The notes under the pieces are model-generated. The model did not search any database, was not told the DNA's origin, and saw only the letters and a program-made list of their open reading frames with translations. This document shows, piece by piece, positions 25,310 to 34,766 of a stretch of DNA of 64,000 bases (positions are counted from its first letter, which is position 1; each line of letters opens with the position of its first letter). The stretch comes from an uncultured Psychrobacter sp. (GTDB taxonomy: Bacteria; Pseudomonadota; Gammaproteobacteria; Pseudomonadales; Moraxellaceae), in NCBI RefSeq assembly GCF_947500265.1, contig NZ_CANMRN010000008.1, positions 92,363-156,362 on the forward strand, given 5' to 3'. The position numbers were made by a program, and so were the translations under genes.

Positions 25310-27787
25310 ATGAAAACAAAAAATACTAAAGCCCCTACTTATCAAGAAGTGCTGAGCATAGAAGGCATGAGTTGCGCCTCGTGTGTCGGGCGTATCGAAA
25401 AACAATTAAAAAACATTGAGCACGTTGAAAACGCCGAGGTAAATCTTGCCACTGAACAGGCGACTGTTTATTCATCGCAGCCTGTAGATGTAGCCCAGTT
25501 AAACAAAGCGGTAGAGCGCGCAGGCTATAAGGTGACTGAAACCAAGCCTATCGAGCTATCCATAGAAGGCATGAGCTGTGCCTCTTGCGTTGGACGAGTA
25601 GAAAAATCCTTGGCAAAAGTCGCTGGCGTGCAACAAGCTACTGTAAACCTTGCGACTGAACGCGCTTGGATTAAAGGCGATGCTCAAATACAAACGAGCG
25701 ACTTAATTGAGGCCGTTAAAAAAGCGGGCTACGAGGCCAAACTGGTAGAACAAGACCAAAGTGATCGACAAGATAAAAAAGCCTCAGAGCAAAATCAGCT
25801 TAAACGAGATTTAGGACTTTCTGCGCTGTTGTCACTGCCCGTATTCATTCTAGCAATGGGCTCGCATATGATTCCCGCCTTTCATATGTGGGTAGTGAAT
25901 AACCTCGGCACTCAGCAAAGTTGGCTAATACAGTTTGTTTTGACCACACTGGTATTACTCTTTCCAGGCCGACGCTTTTATCAAAAAGGCGTGCCAGCCT
26001 TATTGCGTTTTGCGCCAGATATGAACTCGCTAGTGGCGATTGGTACTATCGCAGCGTATGGCTTTTCTCTCATAGCGACCTTTATCCCGCAAGCGTTACC
26101 TGAAGGCACGGTGCACGTCTATTACGAAGCCGCTGCTATGATTGTGAGCTTGATATTATTAGGTCGTTATTTTGAAGCAAAAGCTAAAGGTCGTACTTCT
26201 GGAGCCATTCAGCACTTAGTGGGCATGCAGGCAAAGACGGCCCGTATACAGCAAGATGGTAAAGTCATTGAAGTCCCTGTAGAAGACGTCACTGCACAAA
26301 TGATAGTTGAGATTCGTCCAGGCGAGCGTGTGCCTATCGATGGCGAGGTTGTTGACGGTCACAGTTATATTGACGAATCTATGATTACGGGTGAACCTGT
26401 TCCTGTGAAAAAACAAGCAGGCGATCAAGTGGTCGGTGGTACTATCAATCAAAACGGCACCGTGAATATTCGGGCAACGGCCATTGGTGAAGATTCGGTA
26501 TTGGCGCAAATCATTCGTATGGTAGAACAAGCCCAAGGCTCTAAATTACCGATTCAAGCATTGGTGGATAAAGTCACCATGTGGTTTGTACCAGCAGTGA
26601 TGTTTTTATCAGCATTGACCTTTATAGTTTGGTTGATTTTTGGCCCTGACCCTGCCTTAACTTTTGGTTTAATCAATGCGGTTGCCGTGCTCATTGTGGC
26701 CTGCCCTTGTGCAATGGGATTGGCCACTCCCACCTCTATTATGGTCGGTACGGGTCGTGGCGCCGAATTGGGTGTGCTATTCCGTAAAGGTGAAGCGCTA
26801 CAAATGCTTCAGGATGTGAGCGTAGTAGCCGTTGATAAAACTGGCACGTTGACTGAAGGCAAACCTACGTTAACGGATTTCCAAGTCCAACAAGGGTTTG
26901 AGAAAGAACAAGTCCTATGTGTGGTGGCATCGGTTGAAGCAAAATCTGAGCATCCCATTGCCTTAGCCATTGTACAAGCCGCAGAACAACAGAATATTCA
27001 ACTGCTACCTATCACTGACTTTGAGGCGATGACAGGTTTGGGCATTCAAGCAAACGTGGCAGGACAAGTGATTCACATTGGGGCGGATCGTTATATGCAA
27101 CAATTGGGGCTTGATGTTGCGCCTTTTGCACAAGATGCGCTACGTTTGGGGCAAGAAGGTAAAACCCCACTCTATGTATCTATTGACCAGCAGTTAGCCG
27201 CTATCATCGCCGTTGCAGATCCTATTAAAGAGACGACTCATGCCGCCATCGCTGCACTACATCAGTTAGGCTTAAAAGTGGCCATGATTACAGGTGATAA
27301 TCGCCATACAGCTCAAGCCATTGCTGCAACATTAAGTATTGATCAGGTAGTGGCAGAAGTGTTGCCCGAAGGCAAAGTGGATGCAATACGCCAGTTGCAA
27401 GAACAATATGGTCGAGTGGCATTTGTTGGTGACGGTATCAATGATGCCCCTGCATTGGCTCAATCCGATGTTGGATTGGCCATTGGCACAGGCACAGACG
27501 TTGCGATTGAGGCAGCTGAAGTGGTGCTAATGTCAGGTAGTCTGCAAGGTGTGCCTACTGCGATTGCCTTGAGCAAAGCCACCATCAGCAATATCAGACA
27601 AAATCTGGCTTGGGCGTTTATTTATAATGTTGCTTTGATCCCGATTGCTGCAGGTGTCTTGTATCCAGCATTTGGTATCCTGCTCTCACCCATTTTTGCG
27701 GCAGGCGCAATGGCACTATCTTCTGTTTTTGTCTTAGGTAATGCGTTACGCTTGAAGTATTTCAAAGTACCCGTCATTACAGAGTAA
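25310..27787 (+). CDS. copA: Cu(I)-exporting P1B-type ATPase (CopA-type)
   Basis: 825 residues. Two N-terminal heavy-metal-associated domains have GMSCASC (C22/C25 and C90/C93). A P1B core follows with TGEP (360-363, actuator), the membrane metal site CPC (465-467), the phosphorylated Asp509 in DKTGT, SEHP (in the nucleotide domain) and [10 protein letters not shown]. It pumps Cu(I) from cytoplasm to periplasm using ATP. A CueR-type promoter lies 58 bases upstream and cueR follows 76 bases downstream. This complements the periplasmic Cop system at 10-17 kb. Base composition is like the core genes, although both sides are accessory DNA. Confidence 0.95.
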   Translation: MKTKNTKAPTYQEVLSIEGMSCASCVGRIEKQLKNIEHVENAEVNLATEQATVYSSQPVDVAQLNKAVERAGYKVTETKPIELSIEGMSCASCVGRVEKSLAKVAGVQQATVNLATERAWIKGDAQIQTSDLIEAVKKAGYEAKLVEQDQSDRQDKKASEQNQLKRDLGLSALLSLPVFILAMGSHMIPAFHMWVVNNLGTQQSWLIQFVLTTLVLLFPGRRFYQKGVPALLRFAPDMNSLVAIGTIAAYGFSLIATFIPQALPEGTVHVYYEAAAMIVSLILLGRYFEAKAKGRTSGAIQHLVGMQAKTARIQQDGKVIEVPVEDVTAQMIVEIRPGERVPIDGEVVDGHSYIDESMITGEPVPVKKQAGDQVVGGTINQNGTVNIRATAIGEDSVLAQIIRMVEQAQGSKLPIQALVDKVTMWFVPAVMFLSALTFIVWLIFGPDPALTFGLINAVAVLIVACPCAMGLATPTSIMVGTGRGAELGVLFRKGEALQMLQDVSVVAVDKTGTLTEGKPTLTDFQVQQGFEKEQVLCVVASVEAKSEHPIALAIVQAAEQQNIQLLPITDFEAMTGLGIQANVAGQVIHIGADRYMQQLGLDVAPFAQDALRLGQEGKTPLYVSIDQQLAAIIAVADPIKETTHAAIAALHQLGLKVAMITGDNRHTAQAIAATLSIDQVVAEVLPEGKVDAIRQLQEQYGRVAFVGDGINDAPALAQSDVGLAIGTGTDVAIEAAEVVLMSGSLQGVPTAIALSKATISNIRQNLAWAFIYNVALIPIAAGVLYPAFGILLSPIFAAGAMALSSVFVLGNALRLKYFKVPVITE

Positions 27788-27863
27788 ATATAGAATCGTA
27801 AAGGATATCCATATAGGGTTTAAACATTAATGCTTAAACCCTTTCTAGGTTAGGAGGAGAAAT

Positions 27864-28256
27864 ATGAATATTGGTCAAGCATCCAAAAAATCCGGCATCT
27901 CTACCAAAATGATTCGCTACTATGAGCAGATTGGCTTGCTAGAAACAGTAAATCGCTCGAGCTCAGGTTATCGCTTGTATTCTAAAGACGATATAGACGA
28001 CTTATGCTTTTTGAGACACTCTCGTGACTTGGGGTTTTCATCCAAGCAAATGAAAGAGTTACTGTATCTGCGCAAAAACACCAATCGTCAGAGCGCGGAT
28101 GTTAAGCAACTGACACAAGAGCACATCACAACGCTGAATCAAAAAATTGCCCAATTGCAGGAGATGGTCGACTCGCTACAGAACTCTTTTGATCATTGTG
28201 CAGGCGATGATAATTCAGATTGCGCTATTCTGGATGATCTTGGGCAGGCTAAATAG
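27864..28256 (+). CDS. cueR: CueR-type MerR-family copper-responsive regulator
   Basis: 130 residues after a strong GGAGGAG ribosome site. The MerR winged helix (about 1-70) begins MNIGQASKKSGISTKMIRYYEQ, split here by family convention. A dimerisation coiled coil (about 75-110) is followed by the metal loop with Cys residues in CAGDDNSDC, the two-cysteine spacing that binds Cu(I). It should activate the 19-base-spacer promoter upstream of the copper ATPase gene, with which it forms an operon. Confidence 0.92.
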   Translation: MNIGQASKKSGISTKMIRYYEQIGLLETVNRSSSGYRLYSKDDIDDLCFLRHSRDLGFSSKQMKELLYLRKNTNRQSADVKQLTQEHITTLNQKIAQLQEMVDSLQNSFDHCAGDDNSDCAILDDLGQAK

Positions 28257-28387
28257 GGTACTTCCCAACTTAGAAGGCGTTATGCTGTTTTGCATAACTA
28301 GAATGGTGGTCGGTGGTAACGCAGTCATAAGTTGTGAGTATTATCTGACTCAAATGTATAGTGAAGCATAATCGAGAAAACTGTTAG

Positions 28388-28413
28388 CAGTTCCGCTTCA
28401 AATGCTTGTTATA
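28388..28413 (-). other. Half attC (integron recombination site), truncated
   Basis: Read on the minus strand this is TATAACAAGCATTTGAAGCGG followed by AACTG, the R''-L'' half of an attC site. The matching L'-R' half is not found further on, so the site is cut. The stop codon TAA of the gene at 28409-28990 is part of TATAAC, as is common in integron cassettes. Confidence 0.55.
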
Positions 28414-28990
28414 TCCCGTTTTTAATAGACTCTACTTGTGTGTTTAATATATTCCGCATCATTATAAGCGAGAACTTTACGCCATCTTTTTCGGAAAGAA
28501 TCTCGCTTAAATATATTTTTTTATCATCATATTGTTCTGGAAAATTGATACTTATATATGTCATTTTTTTCTTCTCAGCTTCCCAGAAGCTATACTTTAT
28601 TTCGGTATGACCAGCGTACTTTTGGAGAAATCGATCAATGGTTAACCCTTCTTTTTGCCAATTTACTAAGCCTTTTGTTAACCAAACCTCATTCCAACTC
28701 TCAAACAAGGGAAAGTGAGCAAAAGTATTTCTAATAAATTTAAACAATGGGCCACCAATTTCAGATTCCATTGGAGGTCTTTGTTTCTTAATTGCCTCAA
28801 GAACATACTTAAAGGGCTCATAAGCTAGTAACTCTGCATAAACTGAAAATAGGTTAATCACTTTGCTAAAACGATACCAGTCTTCTTGTTCCCAAAATGA
28901 GTCTTCAATTATTTCATCGGCAAGATCATAAAACCTATTGTAAGCAAGACTTAAAAAAATTTCTTCTTGTAATGTAGGTCGCAAATCCAT
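28409..28990 (-). CDS. Cassette-borne uncharacterised protein with an RNTFAH (HEPN-like) motif
   Basis: 193 residues, AT-rich, mostly alpha-helical in composition, without signal peptide or membrane helix. I do not recognise a named family. Residues around 87-92 read RNTFAH, which fits the R-x4-H (with Asn after Arg) signature of HEPN ribonucleases, inside a helical, aromatic-rich context (FKFIRNTFAHFPLF). It is flanked by attC-type sites on both sides (28388-28413 and 29009-29101), so it is a mobile integron cassette gene. A toxin or defence role is conceivable but unproven. Confidence 0.75.
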   Translation of the reverse strand: MDLRPTLQEEIFLSLAYNRFYDLADEIIEDSFWEQEDWYRFSKVINLFSVYAELLAYEPFKYVLEAIKKQRPPMESEIGGPLFKFIRNTFAHFPLFESWNEVWLTKGLVNWQKEGLTIDRFLQKYAGHTEIKYSFWEAEKKKMTYISINFPEQYDDKKIYLSEILSEKDGVKFSLIMMRNILNTQVESIKNGI

Positions 28991-29008
28991 GCAAGTAAAC
29001 CTCTATAA

Positions 29009-29101
29009 ACATAACGCCGAGTTAAACTGCAAAAAACATGTGTTAGCATTTTGAGCGCAGCCGAACCAACTTTTTTATTCCCGTTTAAACTGCTTGTTAT
29101 A
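29009..29101 (-). other. Complete attC site of an integron cassette
   Basis: The two ends pair as expected: on the minus strand TATAACAAGCAGTTTAAAC begins the site, and GTTTAACTCGGCGTTATG ends it. The inner boxes AGTTTAAAC and AGTTAAAC match except for one extra T, the extrahelical base typical of attC. About 93 bases long, it separates the DUF1272 gene from the HEPN-like gene. Confidence 0.72.
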
Positions 29102-29113
29102 TGAATGTATCAA

Positions 29114-29422
29114 TCATCGATCTTCAGGTTTTGTGTGTTTAACTTTTGCTGAGAACTCTTTGAGTTCTTCAATGCTATATTTGGTATGTACTCTTTCAAT
29201 TGAAGGAGGCTGATGGTTGATACTTAAACCTATACGTCTAGCCATTTTAGGTCGAATAGGTCGAGGAACAAAACCACCGCCACAATTTGGGCATACATTT
29301 TCTAGTATTTCATTTACACATGTGACGCAAAAAGTGCATTCGTATGTGCAAATCATTGCTTCGGTAGAATCTGGTACTAAATCTTTATCACAACATTCAC
29401 AATTAGGTCTAATTTCTAGCAT
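29114..29422 (-). CDS. DUF1272 domain protein (Cys-rich zinc-ribbon type), cassette-borne
   Basis: 102 residues. The N-terminal 60 residues match DUF1272: MLEIRPNCECCDKDL, then ICTYECTFCVTC and VCPNCGGGFVPRPIRP. Paired cysteines (CECC, CTFCVTC, CPNC) indicate a zinc-binding fold. The C-terminal 40 residues are variable and polar. DUF1272 genes are frequent in integron cassettes and their function is unknown. The gene ends 12 bases before a complete attC site and starts next to a degenerate one, which fits a cassette. Confidence 0.87.
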   Translation of the reverse strand: MLEIRPNCECCDKDLVPDSTEAMICTYECTFCVTCVNEILENVCPNCGGGFVPRPIRPKMARRIGLSINHQPPSIERVHTKYSIEELKEFSAKVKHTKPEDR

Positions 29423-29436
29423 ATATCAACTCCATT

Positions 29437-29514
29437 TTAATTCACCTAGGGCTTTTTTCTTGGGCTGCAGAGCGTAAGTCGTGTGGCAGCCCATAGCAGC
29501 TACTTGTTATATTT
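29437..29514 (-). other. Degenerate attC-like site upstream of the DUF1272 gene
   Basis: On the minus strand it starts TATAACAAGTAGCTGC, a typical R'' end, and contains an inner stem GGGCTGC/GCAGCCC. The expected R' end is not clear near 29440. It probably marks the upstream cassette boundary in decayed form. The remaining gene-free bases up to 29737 show nothing else that I can support. Confidence 0.45.
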
Positions 29515-29737
29515 TGATGCCTACCAATTAATGATTAATAGCAAAACTGGTCGTAAATCTTCAGATAATCTACTACGCTTATTATCAGGAGATCTCAACT
29601 TTCTTGCTAGCCCATTATTCGATTCTTTACTATCACGTACGTATAGTATTTCGAGAATTTTAGCCCGCGCCTATGCGGATTAGACTAGCAGAAAATCTAA
29701 CTAGTATGAATTGATTATAAAATTTCTGCTTAGGCTA

Positions 29738-30649
29738 TTATTTTATACTTCCTACTTTTATCCTCTCAACCAAGAAATCGACGGCGGCTTTTACCTTAGG
29801 CACTAGATAGCGCTGCTTTTGATACAGCAGATATACGGCCATATCAGCGTGCTGCGTGATTGCTAATGGATGCTCAAATTTAATCTCTTGCAATGCGCCT
29901 GACTTAAGATATGAGGATAATGCCCATCGAGTGGACATCAAAACCCCTTCACCATCACAAGCCTTTTTTGCTAGCCATGGTCCATTGTTTGAAATTGCGA
30001 CTGCTGGCCCTGAGACATCATGCCACTGATCGTCCACATAGCAGAGCCAAGGCGTTGGCCCGTTTGGCGCTTTAAAATACAGGCCTTTATGTTCCTTTAA
30101 CTCCATTACATGATTAGGTGCACCATGCATCTCTAAATAACTGGGCGACGCAACCGGTATAAACCCATTGTCCATGAGCCTAATGGCAAGCACGCGCTCA
30201 TTTGGCGCATAACCACCGCGAATCGCAATATCGACATCGTCACGTCCTAATGCTGATAACTCATCACTGAGACTGACATCTAGCACAATCTCTGGATACA
30301 ACTCACCAAACTCATCCAACAGTGGTAGCAGTATTTTTTCACCAAAACCCACCATAGAGCTAATGCGTAACCGTCCCATTGGCGTCGTTTGGTAACTGCG
30401 TACTGTTTCTTTGCTTTGCTCAAGCTGATCCAATACTTGCTGCATATCGTCATAATAAACCTGCCCTACTTCGGTCAATTTAACGATTCGGGTCGAACGC
30501 TTTAACAGTGTCGCGCCCAAGCTCTTTTCTAAATCAGATACTCGTCTTGATAGTGAGGATGGCGGCACTTTGAATGCACTTGCCGCCTTAGTAAAACTGC
30601 CCGTTTCTACGACTTTGCTGAAATACTTGATGGCACGTAATTGATCCAA
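29738..30649 (-). CDS. LysR-family transcriptional regulator
   Basis: 303 residues. The start MDQLRAIKYFSKVVETGSFTKAA and PPSSLSRRVSDLEKSLG give the winged helix (about 1-60); an effector-binding domain spans about 90-295. It is similar to the CrgA/DmlR-like branch. It is divergent from the GST and MDR genes at 31114 and 31919, which it may regulate, but a 276-base MITE now lies in the intergenic region. Confidence 0.88.
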   Translation of the reverse strand: MDQLRAIKYFSKVVETGSFTKAASAFKVPPSSLSRRVSDLEKSLGATLLKRSTRIVKLTEVGQVYYDDMQQVLDQLEQSKETVRSYQTTPMGRLRISSMVGFGEKILLPLLDEFGELYPEIVLDVSLSDELSALGRDDVDIAIRGGYAPNERVLAIRLMDNGFIPVASPSYLEMHGAPNHVMELKEHKGLYFKAPNGPTPWLCYVDDQWHDVSGPAVAISNNGPWLAKKACDGEGVLMSTRWALSSYLKSGALQEIKFEHPLAITQHADMAVYLLYQKQRYLVPKVKAAVDFLVERIKVGSIK

Positions 30650-30774
30650 CTGACCTCTCCATTTAGATGAACATTTGAGTATTCTCGCTTTATTATTGTC
30701 TTAAAAGCAATAGTGATTCACGTTATTCCTTATATATAACCACATTAAAACCAGTAATAATGTGTTTAACTTAG

Positions 30775-31050
30775 GGCGTGCTTGATATTCGACCATGGCA
30801 CTGACAGAAACTATTTTTTAGACAGTTCGACGTTAAAAATAGTAAGTTTAGTCATTCTAAGCGTCTATGTTTTAACAATGAAGTGGCAAAAAATAGTCCT
30901 GTCTCCTTCTGTTTATATTGGAGCTGATGCTAAAACTGCCCCATACTGTGTTGTAAATCTAGTTAAGGCACGAGCATTACCGTCGTTTTACGCCTTGTCT
31001 GGAACCGTTTTAGCAATCAGCAGTGCCTATTTGTGAATATCAAACACGCC
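30775..31050. mobile_element. 276-base MITE with about 29-base terminal inverted repeats
   Basis: Left end GGCGTGCTTGATATTC...GGCACTG and inverted right end GGCGTGTTTGATATTC...GGCACTG match at most positions over 29-30 bases. The interior has no credible gene (an 84-codon frame without a ribosome site). The size and ends suit a non-autonomous derivative of an IS5-like element; no transposase with these ends is present. Target duplication is not clear. Confidence 0.72.
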
Positions 31051-31113
31051 ATAAACGTTGCAATGAAAACACGATTAAAAATAACTTTTACGTCAACAAT
31101 GGAAGAATGACTT

Positions 31114-31791
31114 ATGATTACTTTGCACGGCTTTGCTGCAAGCAACTATTACAACATCGTAAAACACGCTCTTTTATATAAGGGCATTCCGTTCCAAGAG
31201 GACCTTTTGTACGCTGGTAGCGATGATCTACTAACCGTCAGTCCAGTGGGTAAAGTACCTGCCATCACCATGCCTGACGGTTTTAATCTGTCAGAATCTA
31301 ACGTGATTTGTGACTTTTTGGAAGAAACGTATCCTGAAAAGCCGCTATATCCTACCGATGCAGCAGAACGCGCGACTGTACGTCAGATTATGAAAATAGC
31401 AGAGCTATATTTTGAGCTACCAAGTCGTCGTCTGATTCCATATGTATTTTCTGGTACTCAAGCACCTAACGCAGTCAAAGAGGAAGTCCGTCAAGTATTG
31501 GGCCGCGGTATTATTGCTATGAATCGCTTATGTCAATTTTCGCCTTGGATTGCAGGCGAGCAATTCACCATGGCTGACATCTATGTGCATCACGTCAACA
31601 CTATTGTCAACGCTTTTGGAGCGACTCAGCTTGAGTGGGATGTACTGGCAGAAGTGGACGGCATGAAAGAATGGAACAAAGCCATGAGTGAAACCGACAT
31701 TGCAAAAAGCGTTCAGGCAGACAGTCAAGCAAACATGCCTGAATTTATGCAACACGTTAAAGCTCAAATCCAAGCCGCAAACGCTAAATAA
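31114..31791 (+). CDS. Glutathione S-transferase family protein
   Basis: 225 residues. A thioredoxin-like N-domain (about 1-77) contains LHGFAASNYYNIVKHALLY, the cis-Pro in GKVPAITM and the glutathione-binding LSESNVICDFLEE. An all-helical C-domain (about 85-210) has WIAGEQFTMADIYVHH. It should conjugate or reduce electrophiles with glutathione in the cytoplasm. It precedes an MDR oxidoreductase gene by 127 bases on the same strand, suggesting a joint detoxification role. Confidence 0.9.
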   Translation: MITLHGFAASNYYNIVKHALLYKGIPFQEDLLYAGSDDLLTVSPVGKVPAITMPDGFNLSESNVICDFLEETYPEKPLYPTDAAERATVRQIMKIAELYFELPSRRLIPYVFSGTQAPNAVKEEVRQVLGRGIIAMNRLCQFSPWIAGEQFTMADIYVHHVNTIVNAFGATQLEWDVLAEVDGMKEWNKAMSETDIAKSVQADSQANMPEFMQHVKAQIQAANAK

Positions 31792-31918
31792 CATATGACA
31801 GTGTGGCCACTAAAAATGAGCCACATTAAGAAAATTACTAAAACTCGATAATCTAAAGAACGACCAATGCCGTAAAGGGATTGGTCTAAAAATCCAACTA
31901 TTTGCAGGAGCAAATCTT

Positions 31919-33046
31919 ATGACCGATAAAAATAAACAACTGGTTTCAACCATCAGTGATGACAACAAATTAACCCTGTCTTTAAAAGACATCGAGATGC
32001 CACAGCCCGGTGCTGACGAAGTTGTCGTTCGCATGGAAGCCATGCCATTGAACCCCTCTGATTTTGGTGTGATGTTCAGCGCCGCTGATATGTCAACCGC
32101 TGTACAATCAGGCACTGATGACAGCCCGATCATTACCGCTGATGTGCCTGCGAAATTCATGCCATCACTCAAAACGCGGGTAAATAAAGATACGCCAGTC
32201 GGTAACGAAGGCGCTGGTACAGTCGTCGCAGCAGGCTCATCAGAAGCCGCACAAGCACTCATGGGCAAAATGGTTGCGGTGATTGGTGGCGGTACATATC
32301 GTCAGTATCACTGTGTGAATGTGAAAAGCTGCATAGAGATGCAAGATGGCACGACTGCTACCGAGGCCGCATCGTCTTTTGTAAACCCGCTCACCTCACT
32401 GGCAATGGTCGAAACCATGCGCGCTGAAGGTCACAAAGCCATCGTACATGCAGCAGCTGCTTCTAGCCTTGGTCAAATGCTAAACCGTATCTGTATGGCA
32501 GACGGTGTTGATTTGGTGAATATCGTCCGTAAAGACTCGCAAGAAAAGCTATTGCGCGATATGGGCGCAAAATATGTGGTGAACTCAAGCAGCGAGACGT
32601 TCCTTGCCGATTTGACCGCCGCGATTACTGAAACAGGCGCTACGATTTCGTTTGACCCTATCGGTGGCGGTAAGCTCACCAGCGATATTCTAAACTGTAT
32701 GGAGGCAGCTATTACTCGTGACGTAGAAGAATACAGCGTCTATGGCTCAAATACCTTTAAACAAGCTTATATTTATGGTGCCTTAGACCGTGGTCCGATC
32801 ACCTTAAACCGTAACTTTGGTTTTGCGTGGGGTGTGAATGGATTCTTATTGTTCAATGCACTTGGCAAACTTGGTAGTGAAACGGTTCAGTCCATGCGCA
32901 AACGCGTGGCAGAAGAAATCACCACCACCTTTGCGAGCAGCTATACGCATGAAGTGACCCTAGAAGAAGCGCTACAGTTAAAATCAATCGCCGCTTATGG
33001 CAAACAGGCGACTGGTGAGAAGTACTTGATCAAGCCTCAAGCTTAA
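31919..33046 (+). CDS. MDR-family quinone-oxidoreductase-like dehydrogenase (zinc-free)
   Basis: 375 residues after a GGAG ribosome site. A GroES-like N-domain (about 15-150) with MPLNPSDFGVM and VGNEGAGTVV is followed by an NAD(P)-binding Rossmann domain with AAASSLGQMLNRI and FDPIGGG. The catalytic zinc cysteine of alcohol dehydrogenases is absent, which places it among NADPH:quinone or enoyl reductases. An insertion of about 30 residues (near 55-85) lengthens the N-domain. It is likely co-expressed with the GST gene. Substrate unknown. Confidence 0.85.
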   Translation: MTDKNKQLVSTISDDNKLTLSLKDIEMPQPGADEVVVRMEAMPLNPSDFGVMFSAADMSTAVQSGTDDSPIITADVPAKFMPSLKTRVNKDTPVGNEGAGTVVAAGSSEAAQALMGKMVAVIGGGTYRQYHCVNVKSCIEMQDGTTATEAASSFVNPLTSLAMVETMRAEGHKAIVHAAAASSLGQMLNRICMADGVDLVNIVRKDSQEKLLRDMGAKYVVNSSSETFLADLTAAITETGATISFDPIGGGKLTSDILNCMEAAITRDVEEYSVYGSNTFKQAYIYGALDRGPITLNRNFGFAWGVNGFLLFNALGKLGSETVQSMRKRVAEEITTTFASSYTHEVTLEEALQLKSIAAYGKQATGEKYLIKPQA

Positions 33047-33110
33047 TAATGTCTAAAAAGCTGTTATAACTTAAGATATAGCAACTTTCTCATAGACTGA
33101 TTTTTGATAT

Positions 33111-33146
33111 AAAAAGCAGATACTGATAACGGTATCTGCTTTTTTT
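33111..33146 (+). terminator. Strong rho-independent terminator after the MDR gene
   Basis: AAAAAGCAGATAC pairs with GTATCTGCTTTTTTT around an 8-base loop. It ends the GST-MDR transcript. The remaining bases to 33377 show only AT-rich promoter-like DNA. Confidence 0.88.
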
Positions 33147-33377
33147 GTACTTAATTGTTATTGAACGATGTAAGTAAAAGGCGGTAACTTAGCCTTTTTA
33201 AATGCTGACTCTATGAACATTGTCTTTTCGAGTATTGCCTTTCTGTAGACTCCTTATCTGAAAATCAAAGCGTCCTTGTAGTTATATGACTTCTTTGTGA
33301 TAATTAAAATCCAGACACGCTAACTTTTAAATAAAAATATTAGACATTTTAAACTATCTATTTTTTGAGAGATTACT

Positions 33378-33878
33378 ATGAAAAATATAATGAAAATAAT
33401 GACGGCCTCCACGCTTGTTATGAGTGCATTTGCGACTGGCTGCCAAACAACGACTAGTGTTACCAAACCAACCGTACAGCCAGTCACAGCAGAGACGTTA
33501 GAGGCGAATAACTGGCGTCTTATAGATGCCAAGCTTAATAATGGAGATTTGATTGAGGCGTTATTTTTTGATCCATCAAGACCATTAACGCTGAATTTTA
33601 TGACTGTTGAAGGCAGCAATATGGTAAGCCTTATGAATACCTGCAACAATATGAGCGCAGGATACAGTGTGACGAATGGCGAGGTAGAACTGAGCGCAAT
33701 CAGAAGCACTAGAATGGCCTGCCCTGAACACTTAGCAAAGTTTGATAGTGCTGCCGCCACAACAGTACAAGGCAAATATAGCTTTGGTAAAAATAGCGAT
33801 AACAATCCTGTATTAGTCATCAAGAATGACAATCAGACAGCTCACTTTAAAGCAGTTCCTAAAACAAAAACACCTTAA
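33378..33878 (+). CDS. META-domain lipoprotein (HslJ-like)
   Basis: 166 residues. A lipoprotein signal ends FATGC (Cys about 22). The mature part has META/HslJ features: LEANNWRLIDAKLN, LTLNFMTVEGS, NTCNNMSAGYSV and STRMACPEHL. META domains occur in envelope proteins such as heat-inducible HslJ; their exact role is unknown. Two Cys residues (in NTCNN and MACPE) are probably disulfide bonded. It is followed by another lipoprotein with a DUF4377 domain, and the two domains are sometimes fused in other bacteria. Confidence 0.82.
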   Translation: MKNIMKIMTASTLVMSAFATGCQTTTSVTKPTVQPVTAETLEANNWRLIDAKLNNGDLIEALFFDPSRPLTLNFMTVEGSNMVSLMNTCNNMSAGYSVTNGEVELSAIRSTRMACPEHLAKFDSAAATTVQGKYSFGKNSDNNPVLVIKNDNQTAHFKAVPKTKTP

Positions 33879-33913
33879 GGACTGTTACATAGCTCTATCT
33901 TAAATTTATGAAA

Positions 33914-33942
33914 AATGCCTCACTATGAATCAGCGAGGCATT
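33914..33942 (+). terminator. Hairpin, likely terminator
   Basis: AATGCCTC pairs perfectly with GAGGCATT around a 13-base loop, 36 bases after the META gene. The T-rich tail is short (TTATTTG), so termination may be partial. Confidence 0.55.
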
Positions 33943-34056
33943 ATTTGTATCAACAAACTGCTAGCCTCAGCATCAAAACAATAACAAAAACCGCTCTAGA
34001 CCGTTTCATAGAGCATTAAAAATAAATATATAGATCAACCATAATAAGGATATGTC

Positions 34057-34734
34057 ATGTCGTTTATTAAATTTTGCACTTTGGCACTCATTGCCACATC
34101 CTCTCTAACTGCGTGTAGCAGTCACAACCAAGCCAACTCGAATGATAAAACGAGTGTCAGCCAGATTGAAGACAGTAACTCATTCATAAGCACCCTAAAA
34201 CCAAGCAGCGCTGAAGCGATAATCGGTCAAGTAACGGGTATTACTTCACAAGACAGAAATCAGCAAAAAGTCACTATCGTCGCCCAAGATGGAAAGTCCT
34301 ATACCGCATCTATTAGCAAAGCTAATTTTGGTCAGCAGAATGCTTATCAAATGCAAAAATTGACGATGGGTGACTATATAGAAGTTAAAGGTGACGTAGA
34401 ATCAACAGGCGATCAATCAAAGCCAGATGGCGAGCGTCAGCTAACTGTACGTGCCATGCCGTATATATTACGCAAAATCATTGTCGCTGACCATCAAGTA
34501 GACTGCGTAGGCGTTGCGCCACAATCCTGCTTTTTAACAAAGCCAGCTGACCAAGTCGATAGTCAAGTAGATTGGCAGTATAGATATAGTGGTATAGAGG
34601 GTTTTGATTATGAGCCTGATTATGAATATACCTTGCTTATAAAAAATACAGCCGTTGCTAGACCACCTGCTGATGCATCGTCAGTGCAGAGCAAACTGAT
34701 ACAAGTCATTGAAAAGAAAAGAACCCAGCCTTAG
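34057..34734 (+). CDS. Lipoprotein with C-terminal DUF4377 domain
   Basis: 225 residues. The signal peptide ends LTACSS (lipid Cys about 20). The middle (about 55-135) resembles a small beta-barrel with VTGITSQDRNQQKVTIVAQDGKSY split across strands. The C-terminal part (about 138-220) matches DUF4377: VDCVGVAPQSC, IEGFDYEPDYEYTLLIK and PADASSVQSKLIQVIEK. DUF4377 accompanies META domains in other proteins, and the preceding gene encodes a META lipoprotein, so the two probably act together in the envelope. Function unknown. Confidence 0.82.
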   Translation: MSFIKFCTLALIATSSLTACSSHNQANSNDKTSVSQIEDSNSFISTLKPSSAEAIIGQVTGITSQDRNQQKVTIVAQDGKSYTASISKANFGQQNAYQMQKLTMGDYIEVKGDVESTGDQSKPDGERQLTVRAMPYILRKIIVADHQVDCVGVAPQSCFLTKPADQVDSQVDWQYRYSGIEGFDYEPDYEYTLLIKNTAVARPPADASSVQSKLIQVIEKKRTQP

Positions 34735-34766
34735 TATCTAAGATATACCTCCTCTAAACAGACAAG

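Noticed and set aside
28278..28304. Inverted repeat GTTATGC...GCATAAC after cueR considered as a recombinase or transposon end
   Set aside because: It is short, has no partner copy and I could not match it to a known resolvase, dif or IS terminus; it may only be a weak terminator or attC debris.
29483..29683. 66-codon plus-strand frame after the degenerate attC site
   Set aside because: No ribosome site, starts inside the attC-like region and has no recognisable features.
30782..31036. 84-codon frame inside the MITE
   Set aside because: It begins in the left inverted repeat, has no ribosome site and its composition is that of non-coding element DNA.
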